Origin: Tropicibacter sp. R16_0
Lineage (GTDB): Bacteria > Pseudomonadota > Alphaproteobacteria > Rhodobacterales > Rhodobacteraceae
Direction of reading: 5' to 3'
Assembly: GCF_017743935.1 (NCBI RefSeq)
Contig: NZ_JAGHRE010000001.1
Coordinates: 231,683 to 295,682 of the forward strand
DNA length: 64,000 bases
The translations under genes and the position numbers were made by a program. Below, one piece after another: positions 50,369-59,871 of this stretch; position 1 is the stretch's first letter; each line of letters opens with the position of its first letter. Under the pieces are notes generated by a model that was not told where the DNA came from, did not search any database, and saw only the letters and a list, made by a program, of their open reading frames with translations.

Positions 50369-52135
50369 TCAGTATTCTGGGAAAGCAGCATCTAACAGGC
50401 TGTCAGAGCCGTGCAGGATACGGGTCATTTCGGTTCGGCACTCTGGCAACATATGCTGGGCAAAGAACAATGCTGTGGCAGTCTTTTGAGTCATGAAGAC
50501 CGTATCTTGCCCTGCTTTCAAGCATTTCTGAGCAACCAGCGTGCCCTTGCCCAGGTTCCATCCGGCGGCCAACGTCCCCGCCAACATCAAGAAGGGAACA
50601 GACCCGGCAAAGGCTGCGTCAATGTCGTTGCGACTTTTGTCCAGCAACCAATCGAGAGCGGTTTCGAAGGCGACACGCGCTTCGGTCAGAGCCGCACCAA
50701 TCGCTTTTGATGTTTCGTCTCCCTCAGCCAAAGCAGCTTCGGTTTCAACGATCCGCGCGGCAAAATCCCGTGCGGCCTTGCCGCCGTCGCGCATCACCTT
50801 GCGCCCCAAAAGGTCATTCGCCTGGATCGCCGTGGTTCCCTCGTAGATCGGCAGAATTCGGGCGTCGCGATAGTGCTGTGCGGCACCGGTTTCTTCGATG
50901 AAGCCCATACCGCCGTGAATTTGCACACCGAGTGAGGCAACCTCGACCGCGCGTTCAGAGCAAAACCCCTTGACCAGTGGCACCATGAATTCGGCCAGAG
51001 CCGTCATTTCAGGATCTTCCTGGTGATGAGCGAGGTCCAGCAAACCGGCTGTGGCCGCCGCGATGGCACGCCCGCCTTCAATCAGGCTGCGCATGCGCAA
51101 GAGCATCCGGCGAACGTCGGGATGCTCGATAATCGCCACGGCATCCTTGGAGAAACCGTTGACAGGTCGGCTTTGCACCCTGCCGCGGGCATAGGCCAAT
51201 GCACGTTGATAGGCCCGCTCTGCCGTCGCAATCCCTTGCACCCCGACCGAGAAGCGCGCGGCGTTCATCATCACGAACATATACGCGAGGCCGTGATTTT
51301 CTTTTCCGATCAGGAAACCGGTTGCGTCCTTGTATTCCAACATCGCCGTCGGGCTGGCGCGGACACCGAGTTTATGCTCGATGCTGACGCAATTCACCGC
51401 GTTTTCATCGCCGAAAGTACCGTCAGCATTCACCATCCTTTGTGGCACGATGAACAGGCTCAACCCTTTTGGTCCAGCGGGGGCATCGGGGGTGCGTGCA
51501 AGGACCAGATGGATGATGTTTTCCGTCAGGTCATGCGCACCATAGGTGATGAAGATCTTGGTGCCGGAAATTCCATAGCTGCCGTCGTCGCGCCTTATTG
51601 CCTTTGTGGCCACACGCCCAAGGTCGCTCCCGGCCTGAGGTTCGGTCAGGTTCATCGTACCCGACCAACGCCCTGCGATCAGCGGCTCCAGATATGTTGT
51701 CTTCTGCGCTTCTGAACCGGTCAGCAGCAATGCCTCGATCGCGCCGTCCGTCAGAAGTGGGCATAGGCCAAAACTCATATCCGCCGCGTTGAGCATTTCG
51801 ACCCCGGCAGCGCCAGCAGCGCGCGGGAAGCCCATTCCGCCATGCTCGACCGGATGCACCAGCGCTTGCCACCCCATTTCCACAAACTGGGCATAAGCGC
51901 GAACATCCCCTGTCGGCATCGACACCTGACCATTGTCGAACTGGGCGCCTAGTGCATCACCGATGTGGTTCAGAGGCGCCACTTGTTCCTGGCAGAAACG
52001 AGAGTAGCTCTCCAACGCCGCGTTGATGTCCTCCAGGTCATGGCTCGAATAGACATTCATGGCTGACACCTGATCCCAAAAGGACAAATGTTCGATACAA
52101 AACATTAGGTCCTTTACGGGTGGTATGTAGGACAT
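50369..52135 (-). CDS. Acyl-CoA dehydrogenase, long DmdC-type (second copy)
   Basis: This 588-residue flavoprotein resembles the enzyme at 27.1 kb in length and layout. Shared motifs are GTMNLTEPQAGSDLGRVATK, IHGGMGFIEETGAAQHYRD and ILPIYEGTTAIQANDLLGRK with the catalytic Glu, plus the extra C-terminal domain. It starts MSYIPPVKDLMFCIEHL, typical of the DmdC/long AcdA subgroup. It heads the minus-strand unit with the crotonase and is divergent from an AraC regulator 117 bases away, which probably controls it. The acyl substrate may be short-chain, branched or sulfur-containing. Confidence 0.92.
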   Translation of the reverse strand: MSYIPPVKDLMFCIEHLSFWDQVSAMNVYSSHDLEDINAALESYSRFCQEQVAPLNHIGDALGAQFDNGQVSMPTGDVRAYAQFVEMGWQALVHPVEHGGMGFPRAAGAAGVEMLNAADMSFGLCPLLTDGAIEALLLTGSEAQKTTYLEPLIAGRWSGTMNLTEPQAGSDLGRVATKAIRRDDGSYGISGTKIFITYGAHDLTENIIHLVLARTPDAPAGPKGLSLFIVPQRMVNADGTFGDENAVNCVSIEHKLGVRASPTAMLEYKDATGFLIGKENHGLAYMFVMMNAARFSVGVQGIATAERAYQRALAYARGRVQSRPVNGFSKDAVAIIEHPDVRRMLLRMRSLIEGGRAIAAATAGLLDLAHHQEDPEMTALAEFMVPLVKGFCSERAVEVASLGVQIHGGMGFIEETGAAQHYRDARILPIYEGTTAIQANDLLGRKVMRDGGKAARDFAARIVETEAALAEGDETSKAIGAALTEARVAFETALDWLLDKSRNDIDAAFAGSVPFLMLAGTLAAGWNLGKGTLVAQKCLKAGQDTVFMTQKTATALFFAQHMLPECRTEMTRILHGSDSLLDAAFPEY

Positions 52136-52252
52136 TCGGATCTCCTCAATGGTTCAGCAGTATTGTTTTGCGTCACCTACCGTGGGTGCGGCTTGCCTAT
52201 AAGCTCATCTTTTGCCAATAAGTTATCCGATCGCGCCAAATGAGAGCCATCC

Positions 52253-53266
52253 TTGTCCAACCAAGATCCGATTTCCCTTACAACCGTGTCCGCCGCTTTC
52301 GTGCAGGACTGGTTGGATGCGCTCCGCTCAATCTGCTCGCCGGATGTCATGACGTCCTTGCTGGCTCGCTCTGGCATTCCGATCAACCCAATGAGCCCTG
52401 AGCAACGTGTCACTTTGAACGAGATCGCGCGTCTCTACCAACTTGCTGCGCCGGAAACGGGTGACGAAATGATGGGACTGTGGGGGCGGCCAATCCGCCC
52501 TCGCGCGCTTCAGCATCTGGTTACGGTTCAACGAGACGCTGGCAGCATGGCATCCGCGCTCTATCGTTTCACGACATTTTGGAACCTTTTGCTGGATGAC
52601 TACCGTCTGGATCTGCGCACCGAAGAAACGGAAGTGGAGCTAACCCTTACGCCCTATATCACAGGGGCCAGGCCGCAGCGATTTGGTCACATGCTTCTTT
52701 TGAAACTCGCTCATGGGCTGCTGTCATGGCTGGGCGGGGTCGAAACACCGATACAGGAGGTGCGATTTGCCTTTGCCCGTCCGGGTTTTGCTGCGGATTA
52801 CGCTGTCGTCTTTCCGTGCCCCGTGGTGTTTGATGCATCGCAAACCAGCATCCTGTTTGACCCCCGGCAGTTCACCCGTCCGATTGCGCGCAGCCCTGCC
52901 GAAGCATCCGATTTTCTGGAGCGCGCGCCGCTTGATTGGATATTCACGCGCTCGCGCGCTCATACCAACAGCCTGCGCGTGCGCGCCTTTTTGTATGGTG
53001 CAGAGTGGCGTACCAGTCAGCTTACCGATGCAGCCGTTGCGCTGAAGATGTCGCCCCGAACATTGAACCGTCGCTTGAAAGAGGAAGGGACCTGTTTTCA
53101 GGACATCAAGGATGCCTTGCGACGCGACATCGCAATTCGGGCGCTTCAGCAGGGGACGGACAGTATCGAACAGATTGCCTACGACACGGGTTTCTCGGCC
53201 CCGGCAAATTTCCACCGCGCTTTTCGCAGATGGACAAACCGAACACCAAGATCATACCGAGTGTAG
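52253..53266 (+). CDS. AraC-family transcriptional regulator (arabinose-binding-like N-terminal domain)
   Basis: This 337-residue regulator has an N-terminal ligand domain of the AraC-binding-2/ArgR-like type (about 1-220). The C-terminal double helix-turn-helix includes KMSPRTLNRRLKEEGTCFQD near residues 262-281 and QIAYDTGFSAPANFHRAFRR. The start appears to be TTG at 52253 with GAGAG seven bases upstream; an in-frame stop just before excludes an earlier start. It is divergent from the acyl-CoA dehydrogenase gene. Regulators of this class often activate lipid or fatty-acid degradation genes (OruR/FadR-like). Confidence 0.9.
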   Translation: MSNQDPISLTTVSAAFVQDWLDALRSICSPDVMTSLLARSGIPINPMSPEQRVTLNEIARLYQLAAPETGDEMMGLWGRPIRPRALQHLVTVQRDAGSMASALYRFTTFWNLLLDDYRLDLRTEETEVELTLTPYITGARPQRFGHMLLLKLAHGLLSWLGGVETPIQEVRFAFARPGFAADYAVVFPCPVVFDASQTSILFDPRQFTRPIARSPAEASDFLERAPLDWIFTRSRAHTNSLRVRAFLYGAEWRTSQLTDAAVALKMSPRTLNRRLKEEGTCFQDIKDALRRDIAIRALQQGTDSIEQIAYDTGFSAPANFHRAFRRWTNRTPRSYRV

Positions 53267-53443
53267 AATTGCGAGAAACTGAGCCTGCTGGCGCGCTCTA
53301 CTCAACGCTGCATTTTGTCAGAAAAACCTTCTCAGAAACGGCTCTCGGTGCGACAGTCCTGGTGTGACGGTGCTACCTGGCCCTGACGAAAAATGGGGGC
53401 ATCACGTGTCGGTGCCACAATTACCTCAGTAGGAGCACACAAC

Positions 53444-54226
53444 ATGCCACGCCGCTTTGTCGATCTGTCTGTCCCTTTGGAAATGGGCATTGTCTCGGAC
53501 CCACCGATCATGCTGCCTCAGATCGAATACCTGAACCACGACCAGACTGCCGGGCAGGTCATGTCGTTCTTTCCCGGTTTGACGCGTCACGATCTTCCAG
53601 GAGGCGAGGGTTGGGCAATAGAACGGTTGCAGATCGCCACCCACAACGGCACCCATCTGGACGCGCCCTATCACCATCATTCGACCATGAACAACGGCGA
53701 GCGGGCGATCACCATCGACGAAGTTCCACTGGAATGGTGCATGAACCCCGGTGTGAAACTGGACTTTCGCCATTTCGATGACGGTTACGTGGTGACGGCC
53801 GCAGACGTCGAGGCCGAGCTGGCGCGGATCGGACATGAGCTGCAACCGTTGGATATTGTGGTGGTCAACACATCTGCGGGCGCGCATTACGGCCAGCCTG
53901 ACTATTTGGTGAAAGGCTGCGGCATGGGACGCGAAGCGACGCTCTATCTGACCGAGCGGGGCGTACGGGTGACCGGCACCGATGCTTGGAGCTGGGACGC
54001 GCCCTTTCCGCTGACGGCTCAAACCTATGCCGAGACGGGTGATGCCTCGATCATCTGGGAGGGGCATCGGGCGTCGATGGACATCGGCTATTGCCACATG
54101 GAAAAGCTGTCGAACCTTGAGGACCTACCACCCAATGGGTTCGAAATCTCGTGCTTTCCGTTCAAGATCAAAGGCGCCTCAGCCGGGTTTATTCGGGCCG
54201 TGGCGATCTTTGAAGACGAAGGTTAA
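53444..54226 (+). CDS. Cyclase family protein (second copy)
   Basis: This 260-residue protein has the metal motif ATHNGTHLDAPYHHH near residues 66-80 and RRFVDLSVPLEMGIVSDPP at the start, typical of the cyclase/kynurenine-formamidase-like family. It is about 60 residues longer than the family member at 29.0 kb and not closely similar to it. AGGAG precedes the ATG. It follows the AraC gene by 177 bases, and its end overlaps the convergent DUF1489 gene by four bases. The expected reaction is hydrolysis of a cyclic amide, lactone or formamide; the substrate is unknown. Confidence 0.87.
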   Translation: MPRRFVDLSVPLEMGIVSDPPIMLPQIEYLNHDQTAGQVMSFFPGLTRHDLPGGEGWAIERLQIATHNGTHLDAPYHHHSTMNNGERAITIDEVPLEWCMNPGVKLDFRHFDDGYVVTAADVEAELARIGHELQPLDIVVVNTSAGAHYGQPDYLVKGCGMGREATLYLTERGVRVTGTDAWSWDAPFPLTAQTYAETGDASIIWEGHRASMDIGYCHMEKLSNLEDLPPNGFEISCFPFKIKGASAGFIRAVAIFEDEG

Positions 54227-54654
54227 AGCACGCCGATCTCGGCCAAGGCCCGGTTCAACTCCTCAGGGATCGGGTCATCTTGCGTGCGCCCTTTGGGCAG
54301 GTCAGGTGGCGTGTCCTCGGGCTTGAGGTAGCGCCAGCCCTGAAATGGGCGTTTCAGGGCGGTCTGGGTGCGGTGCAGCTCTGGGTCGAGCACAATGGCG
54401 CAGCGGCGGATGCCATCCGAGCCTATGACCTCATCCATGCGCAGGATCTTTTGGCGGCATTGGATCACGCCTTTGATGACCCAATAGATCGAACCACCGT
54501 TAAGGATTTCGGCTTCACGTTTGGGCCACATGCGGGTGACATGGCGGGGCAATCCATCCTCGGTCTGCGCTGCGCGGCTTTGCTGCCAGGCGTCGAGGGT
54601 CTCGGGCGATTCCGTCCCGACCGAGAGTTTGATGAGATTTACGTACTTATTCAC
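54223..54654 (-). CDS. DUF1489 family protein
   Basis: This 143-residue protein is a clear DUF1489 member, starting NLIKLSVGTESPETLDAWQQ and continuing RHVTRMWPKREAEILNGGSI and YWVIKGVIQCRQKI. The family is largely limited to alphaproteobacteria and has no known reaction. The start is GTG at 54652-54654. It is a single gene, convergent with the cyclase and divergent from nrdJ, and it helps place the organism taxonomically. Confidence 0.9.
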   Translation of the reverse strand: MNKYVNLIKLSVGTESPETLDAWQQSRAAQTEDGLPRHVTRMWPKREAEILNGGSIYWVIKGVIQCRQKILRMDEVIGSDGIRRCAIVLDPELHRTQTALKRPFQGWRYLKPEDTPPDLPKGRTQDDPIPEELNRALAEIGVL

Positions 54655-54784
54655 AGTTTGCCCACAGAGTCGTCCCCGGCTTTAACTTCATATTGTAGCC
54701 TGATGGTCGGGGTCATCAAGGTGTTGTGGATGTCATCACAATTGGTTTAACCTGTACGCCTCTTCCAAGACAGGGAATCAGCCA

Positions 54785-57067
54785 ATGAGCCGCTTTGCCG
54801 CCCCCATCGCCGAGCAGATCTGGGATATGAAATATCGTTTCAAGCAGGCGGATGGAACGCCCATCGACGTGACGGTCGAGGACAGCTGGCGGCGGATCGC
54901 CCGTGATCTGGCCCGGGTCGAGGATGATCCGGCGCATTGGGAAGAGCGGTTTTATGAGGCTCTGGAAGACTTCAGATACCTCCCCGCCGGTCGTATCACC
55001 GCTGGTGCGGGCACCGCACGTCAGGTGACATTGTTCAACTGCTTTGTCATGGGCACCGTGCCCGACAGCATGGGCGGCATCTTTGACATGCTGAAAGAGG
55101 CAGCGTTGACCATGCAGCAGGGTGGGGGGATCGGTTATGACTTCTCGACCATCCGTCCGCGGGGCGCGGATGTGCATGGGGTGGCGGCGGATGCCTCGGG
55201 CCCACTGTCGTTCATGGATGTCTGGGACGCGATGTGCCGCACCATCATGTCTGCCGGTTCGCGCCGTGGCGCGATGATGGCCACCATGCGTTGCGATCAC
55301 CCGGACATCGAGCAGTTCATCACCGCCAAATCCGACCCGGCCCGCCTGCGCATGTTCAACATGTCGGTGCTGGTGACCGACCCCTTCATGGAAGCGGTCA
55401 AAGCCGATGGCCCGTGGGAACTTGTATTTGGGGACAAGGTTTATCACACGGTTCAGGCCCGTGATCTGTGGAACAAGATCATGCAGGCGACCTATGACTA
55501 TGCCGAGCCAGGCGTGATCTTCATCGACCGGATCAACAAGGCCAACAACCTGAGCTATGTGGAAACCATTGCCGCGACCAACCCCTGCGGAGAGCAGCCG
55601 TTGCCGCCCTATGGCGCGTGCCTGCTTGGGTCGATCAACATGGCGCGTTTGGTCAAGAACCCGTTTGAAAAGGACGCGGAACTGGACCCTGACGCGATGC
55701 AGAAATTGGTCGCAACTGCTGTTCGCATGATGGACAACGTGGTCGATGCCTCCAAATTCCCGCTGCCCGAACAAGCGGCCGAGGCGCAAGCCAAGCGCCG
55801 GATCGGATTGGGTGTCACCGGCCTTGCCGATGCGCTGTTGATGCTGGGCCTGCGCTATGGCTCGGACGAGGCGGCGCGTCAGACGGAAGCCTGGTTGCAC
55901 GCGATCGCCCGCGCCGCGTATCTGGCGTCGGTGGAATTGGCGAAGGAGAAGGGGGCCTTCCCGTTGTTCGACGCCGAGAAGTACCTGGCAAGCGGCACCA
56001 TGCAGGCGATGGACGACGATGTGCGCGAGGCAATTCGCGAACACGGCATCCGCAACGCTTTGCTGACGTCGATCGCGCCCACCGGAACCATTTCGCTTTA
56101 TGCAGGCAACGTCAGCTCGGGCATCGAGCCGGTCTTTGCCTACGCCTATACCCGCAAGGTTCTGCAAAAAGACGGTTCGCGGACAGAAGAAGAGGTCGTG
56201 GACTATGCGGTGCAGCTGTGGCGCGACAAGTTCGGCGACAAAGAGCTACCGGACTACTTCGTTAACGCCCAGACCTTGGCTCCGACCGATCACGTCAAGA
56301 TGCAGGCCGCAGCGCAGAAGTGGATCGACAGTTCGATCTCAAAAACCATCAACTGCCCCGAAGACATCTCGTTCGACGCGTTCAAGGACGTCTATATGCA
56401 GGCCTGGGACCAGGGCTGCAAAGGCTGCACCACCTACCGCCCGAATGACGTCACCGGTTCGGTTCTGACCGTGTCCGAGAGCTCGGAAAAAGCGCCGGGC
56501 GAGAGCGCCGATGCTCCGCACGAGGTGGAGGGCGGCGACGTGATCTACATGTCTGAACCGCTGGACCGTCCTCAGTCGCTCGAAGGATCGACTTACAAGC
56601 TGAAATGGCCAGACAGCGAACACGCGATCTATCTGACCATCAACGACATCATCATTGGCGGTCGCCGCCGTCCGTTCGAAGTGTTCATCAACTCCAAGAA
56701 CATGGAGCACTATGCCTGGACGCTGGCGTTGACACGCATGATCTCGGCGGTGTTCCGTCGCGGTGGTGACGTCTCGTTTGTGGTGGAAGAGCTGAAGGCC
56801 GTATTCGACCCGCGTGGCGGGGCCTGGGTGCAGGGCAAGTACATCCCCTCGATCCTTGCGGCAATCGGCGGTGTGATCGAACAGCATATGGTTGCGATCG
56901 GCTTCTTGGAAGGCGAGGGCATGGGCCTGAAATCCGATCCGCAGGCGCAAGTGGTCAACACCGATACCAATCGTGGCAAAGCTTGCCCAAGCTGCGGTCA
57001 GTACGATCTGGTGATGATCGAGGGCTGCATGACCTGCCGCAGCTGCGGCCATTCGAAGTGTGGTTGA
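54785..57067 (+). CDS. nrdJ: Adenosylcobalamin-dependent (class II) ribonucleotide reductase
   Basis: This 760-residue enzyme makes deoxyribonucleotides using coenzyme B12 as radical source. Cys86 (LFNCFVMG) and the Asn266-x-Cys268-x-Glu270 active-site motif (NPCGEQPLPP) are present. The C-terminal tail has several Cys pairs (ACPSCGQ and CMTCRSCGHSKCG), which serve as redox-active or zinc-ribbon cysteines. There is no N-terminal ATP cone. The length is usual for roseobacters. It is a single gene with a terminator. I see no cobalamin riboswitch in the 130-base upstream gap. Confidence 0.95.
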   Translation: MSRFAAPIAEQIWDMKYRFKQADGTPIDVTVEDSWRRIARDLARVEDDPAHWEERFYEALEDFRYLPAGRITAGAGTARQVTLFNCFVMGTVPDSMGGIFDMLKEAALTMQQGGGIGYDFSTIRPRGADVHGVAADASGPLSFMDVWDAMCRTIMSAGSRRGAMMATMRCDHPDIEQFITAKSDPARLRMFNMSVLVTDPFMEAVKADGPWELVFGDKVYHTVQARDLWNKIMQATYDYAEPGVIFIDRINKANNLSYVETIAATNPCGEQPLPPYGACLLGSINMARLVKNPFEKDAELDPDAMQKLVATAVRMMDNVVDASKFPLPEQAAEAQAKRRIGLGVTGLADALLMLGLRYGSDEAARQTEAWLHAIARAAYLASVELAKEKGAFPLFDAEKYLASGTMQAMDDDVREAIREHGIRNALLTSIAPTGTISLYAGNVSSGIEPVFAYAYTRKVLQKDGSRTEEEVVDYAVQLWRDKFGDKELPDYFVNAQTLAPTDHVKMQAAAQKWIDSSISKTINCPEDISFDAFKDVYMQAWDQGCKGCTTYRPNDVTGSVLTVSESSEKAPGESADAPHEVEGGDVIYMSEPLDRPQSLEGSTYKLKWPDSEHAIYLTINDIIIGGRRRPFEVFINSKNMEHYAWTLALTRMISAVFRRGGDVSFVVEELKAVFDPRGGAWVQGKYIPSILAAIGGVIEQHMVAIGFLEGEGMGLKSDPQAQVVNTDTNRGKACPSCGQYDLVMIEGCMTCRSCGHSKCG

Positions 57068-57159
57068 CCGGGTAGGGTTTGCAGTTGTGTCTGTTGTGAA
57101 GGCTCGCATCAGTTTGCACCTTGAGCAGTTCAAATCGCAATTCTGACCACCATGAATGT

Positions 57160-57189
57160 GCCACCGCTCGTTGAGGGCGGTGGCTTTTT
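57160..57189 (+). terminator. Rho-independent terminator after nrdJ
   Basis: GCCACCGC and GCGGTGGC pair over 8 bp around a nine-base loop, followed by TTTTTA. It lies 92 bases after the nrdJ stop codon. Confidence 0.85.
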
Positions 57190-57791
57190 ACTTACTTCCA
57201 GCAATCGTTTCCGGCAGGCTTCCATGATCGCCACAAAGACGTTGCTTTAAGCCGCGGTTGTCCAAGTTTGTTGAGGAGCTGAAGCGAACTCGAATATCCG
57301 CAGTCTAACTCAGGGTGTGGCGCGTATCCCGCCGCTGCGAAATCTTTCTACATGATGTTGAGACAGGCCAACCCTGAAGGAGCAGGCGAAGGCAGAAGAG
57401 GCGTTTTCCTGAGGCGCAGACCACCAGAACGTTGGCAGTCCGTTATCGGCGCAGCAAACTTTGGTATTCTTTAGAAAATTCCCACGCACTACACGCAATT
57501 TCCGGGCGATCGGCTAGGCGATGACTGAATCGCGCGTGTTTTTCCTTTATCCTCTCAAACCCGCAGGTGCTTCGCCATTCGCCTATTGCAGCTGTAGAGG
57601 AGTAGCTTGGACATCCGGATGGCTGCTCAAACCTCCGTCAATTGTTTGCTGGCCTGCGACCTTAGTCAATCTAACGCCCTTCAATTCGACAGGCCTGCAT
57701 TTCAGCTTACGTTTCCCCACCTAAGAGGAGATGGAAGCTATACCGCTTGATCGATCTAACAAAAAGCTGATTACGCCAACGCGGGAAGCCG
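57190..57791. other. About 600 bases without a supported gene
   Basis: Short frames occur but none has family-like sequence, a ribosome site or consistent third-position G+C. Together with the short membrane-protein fragment that follows, this may be decayed coding sequence. I see no repeat, tRNA or insertion-sequence ends. Confidence 0.5.
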
Positions 57792-58061
57792 GTGAGGCTG
57801 CCCTTCGGGCCTTTGCGCCGCGTATGGGTAAACGGTACACTCCCGCTGATCGCCACGGATGCGGTCTCTTGTGTCATAATGGCAAGCATTGCGGTGACAA
57901 CGGTTTTCGCGCGGCAAGTCCTGATGCCAGCAATCAACAATGCTACAGATTCAGGGAATGTTCGTCGTTTCAAGCTGCTGCACATGCTCTCAGTTCTGAT
58001 CACATTGGTTCATATCTTCGCCGCAGGCTTTTTTATCGTGCGACTTGCTGGATTGGGGTAA
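57792..58061 (+). pseudogene. Possible remnant of a membrane protein (two helices left)
   Basis: This 89-residue frame starts at GTG and has two hydrophobic segments: LIATDAVSCVIMASIAVTTV (about 19-38) and KLLHMLSVLITLVHIFAAGF (about 62-81). They are separated by a polar part with ARQVLMPAINNATD. The layout (Arg-Pro loop, then R-F-K-x-L-H before a final helix) resembles the C-terminal half of four-helix DUF4149-like proteins. The first half is not found upstream, so I treat it as a truncated gene. It might instead be a genuine small membrane protein. It is convergent with the UbiB-like gene. Confidence 0.35.
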
Positions 58062-58072
58062 ATCGTGCCCGT

Positions 58073-59392
58073 TCAGGTGATGTACTTTGCAAGCAGCTGT
58101 TTCACCGGAACTGAGGCATTCAATCGCGTGGCCAACAAGAACATCCCGCCGATCTTTCGCTGAAGGTAGAGCATTTCCATTGGCATCTGGTGTGGGATGT
58201 ACCCTGCCTCGGCCAAGGCCATGCCTTCTTTGTTCAGGTGACTGGCAAGCGTTCGGTCAGAGAAATCGAATTCATCTGCGGACACGATCTCATCAAAAAC
58301 GCGGCGGATCATTCCAAGGATGCGGTCGTCGAATGGTCCATCTCCTTCGATAAGCTGCATTTGGCAGGCCGCGTTGCGAAGCTCGACATGATCTTCCAGA
58401 AAGCCGGCACGCAACAGACGCAGATATCCATCAATGGCAGATGGTTGTAACGCACGGGTGGCCCCAAAATCCAAAAGGCTGATCTTTCCGTTTGAGGGGT
58501 TGTATCGGTAGTTCGCAAAGTTTGGATCGCTTTGCATGATGCCGAATTCGAAAATCTCGCGCAGGGTCAAATCAACCAAGGCACTACAAACTCGATTGCG
58601 TTCTTCTTTGGTCGCCTCGCTTACGGTCTCGATAGGGTGACCTTCCAGAAAGGACATCGTCAAAACCTCTGACGTGCTCCAATCTGGATGGAACTCGGGG
58701 ATTTCGAACGCGTCATTGCCCTGCAACAGGCCTGCGAAATGGCGCAGGTGCTGTCCCTCGCGTTCATAATCCGTTTCGTCATGCAATTGACTGCGTGCTT
58801 CTTGGATATACGGATTCAGATCAAAGCTTTTGGGGAGCAGACCGGACATCCGCACCAGCGCGGCCACATTGGCAACGTCGCTTTCGATACTGCGCGCAAT
58901 GCCGGGGTACTGCACCTTGATCGCCACATCGCGCCCGTCTTTCAATGTCGCACGATGGACTTGCCCGATACTTGCTGCCGCTATGGGCCTTACATTGAAG
59001 GATTGGAAAGACTTTCGCCAATCTGGACCCCAGGCGTGGTTCAGGACGTCACGCAATTGTTTCGGAGGCATGAAATGCGCCTGATCTCGCAATCGGGCCA
59101 TAATGTCAGCCAGTTCAGGCGGCAGCACCTCGCCTGCATCCATAGAAATCAGCTGACCCACCTTCATTGCGGCCCCGCGCATGCGTGCAAGTTGATCTGC
59201 AACTCGTGTCACGTTGCCGGGCGTCATCAACAAACCACGTAGATCGGGCCGCGCGCCCCGACTAATCTCTTGTAGGGCATGCACTGCCACGTTCCCCGCA
59301 ATGCCAGCCGTCATGCTGCTCAAACCGGCAACACGAACCAGGCGGCCTGTAGGAACAGCCAACGGTGTCGATGAAGATTTACGGTCGCTCAT
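58073..59392 (-). CDS. ABC1/AarF/UbiB kinase-like protein
   Basis: This 439-residue protein belongs to the ADCK/UbiB atypical kinase family. The diagnostic KxGQ motif (AAMKVGQLISMDAGEVLP) is at residues 77-80. RPIAAASIGQVHRATLKDG, DVAIKVQYPGI with the ATP-binding Lys, DETDYEREGQ and the Asp-containing SLLDFGATR follow. Relatives support ubiquinone synthesis or lipid homeostasis by ATPase activity. It is longer than a bare domain and lacks obvious membrane helices at its C-terminus. It starts six bases after the reconstructed end of the DUF427 gene, so the two form an operon. Confidence 0.9.
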   Translation of the reverse strand: MSDRKSSSTPLAVPTGRLVRVAGLSSMTAGIAGNVAVHALQEISRGARPDLRGLLMTPGNVTRVADQLARMRGAAMKVGQLISMDAGEVLPPELADIMARLRDQAHFMPPKQLRDVLNHAWGPDWRKSFQSFNVRPIAAASIGQVHRATLKDGRDVAIKVQYPGIARSIESDVANVAALVRMSGLLPKSFDLNPYIQEARSQLHDETDYEREGQHLRHFAGLLQGNDAFEIPEFHPDWSTSEVLTMSFLEGHPIETVSEATKEERNRVCSALVDLTLREIFEFGIMQSDPNFANYRYNPSNGKISLLDFGATRALQPSAIDGYLRLLRAGFLEDHVELRNAACQMQLIEGDGPFDDRILGMIRRVFDEIVSADEFDFSDRTLASHLNKEGMALAEAGYIPHQMPMEMLYLQRKIGGMFLLATRLNASVPVKQLLAKYIT

Positions 59393-59398
59393 TGATCT

Positions 59399-59871
59399 TC
59401 ACCAGAATTCCGTGCCCAGAGCGCCTTTGATGCGGCCTCTCAAATTCTCGGTGATCCAACCGCCATAGACCCCCCAGGTTGCGAGATCACGCGATGCGTG
59501 CCGACATAACAAGCGTCCATGCGTTCGGCATAAAAAGCGAGGTAGTCTTTGATAGGCTCAAAGTCTGGGGTTGGTGCCGCGTAACTCCATGCAGCCTTTG
59601 CGGCTTTCGCCGTCCCGCTCTGGACGTCCCAATAGCTCGCAACGCCCTTCCATTCGCAGAATGATTTCCCAACGGCCCCTGTCAGAACGGCGTCAATGTC
59701 ATGCGGTGGGACATAGTACGTGGGTGCGTGGTGGGTTTCGATAACCTGAAGCGCCTGATCCGTTTCCACAATTGTTTGACCGCCGAACTCTATCCGCAAC
59801 CGATGAGGCACCTCCCGCAGCGCAGGTGGCCGCGGATAGTTTTGGACGTTTTCGATTGTCAGAGATGCCAT
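59399..59871 (-). pseudogene. DUF427 protein gene with apparent one-base frameshift near the 3' end
   Basis: The first frame encodes 143 residues of a DUF427 domain (RIEFGGQTIVETDQALQVIE, PTYYVPPHDID, FCEWKGVASYW, ACYVGTHRVISQPGG) and then runs into an aberrant tail ending at 59440. At the run of six Gs following CCT, on the minus strand near 59465-59475, adding one G restores the family ending YGGWITENLRG to a TGA at 59399-59401. The restored stop is six bases from the UbiB-like start, which supports it as the original end. This may be a true mutation or a homopolymer read error. DUF427 function is unknown. Confidence 0.75.

Noticed and set aside
54655-54784. Cobalamin riboswitch in front of the B12-dependent reductase
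   Set aside because: The gap is only 130 bases and I could not find a B12-box-like conserved core, so it is too short and unsupported.
54716-56167. Open frame of 483 codons on the minus strand
   Set aside because: Antisense to nrdJ; no family match seen.
57731-58114. Alternative 127-codon plus-strand frame overlapping the membrane-protein fragment
   Set aside because: Its product is polar, Cys- and Arg-rich and without any pattern, whereas the overlapping frame has two clean hydrophobic helices and a polar loop.
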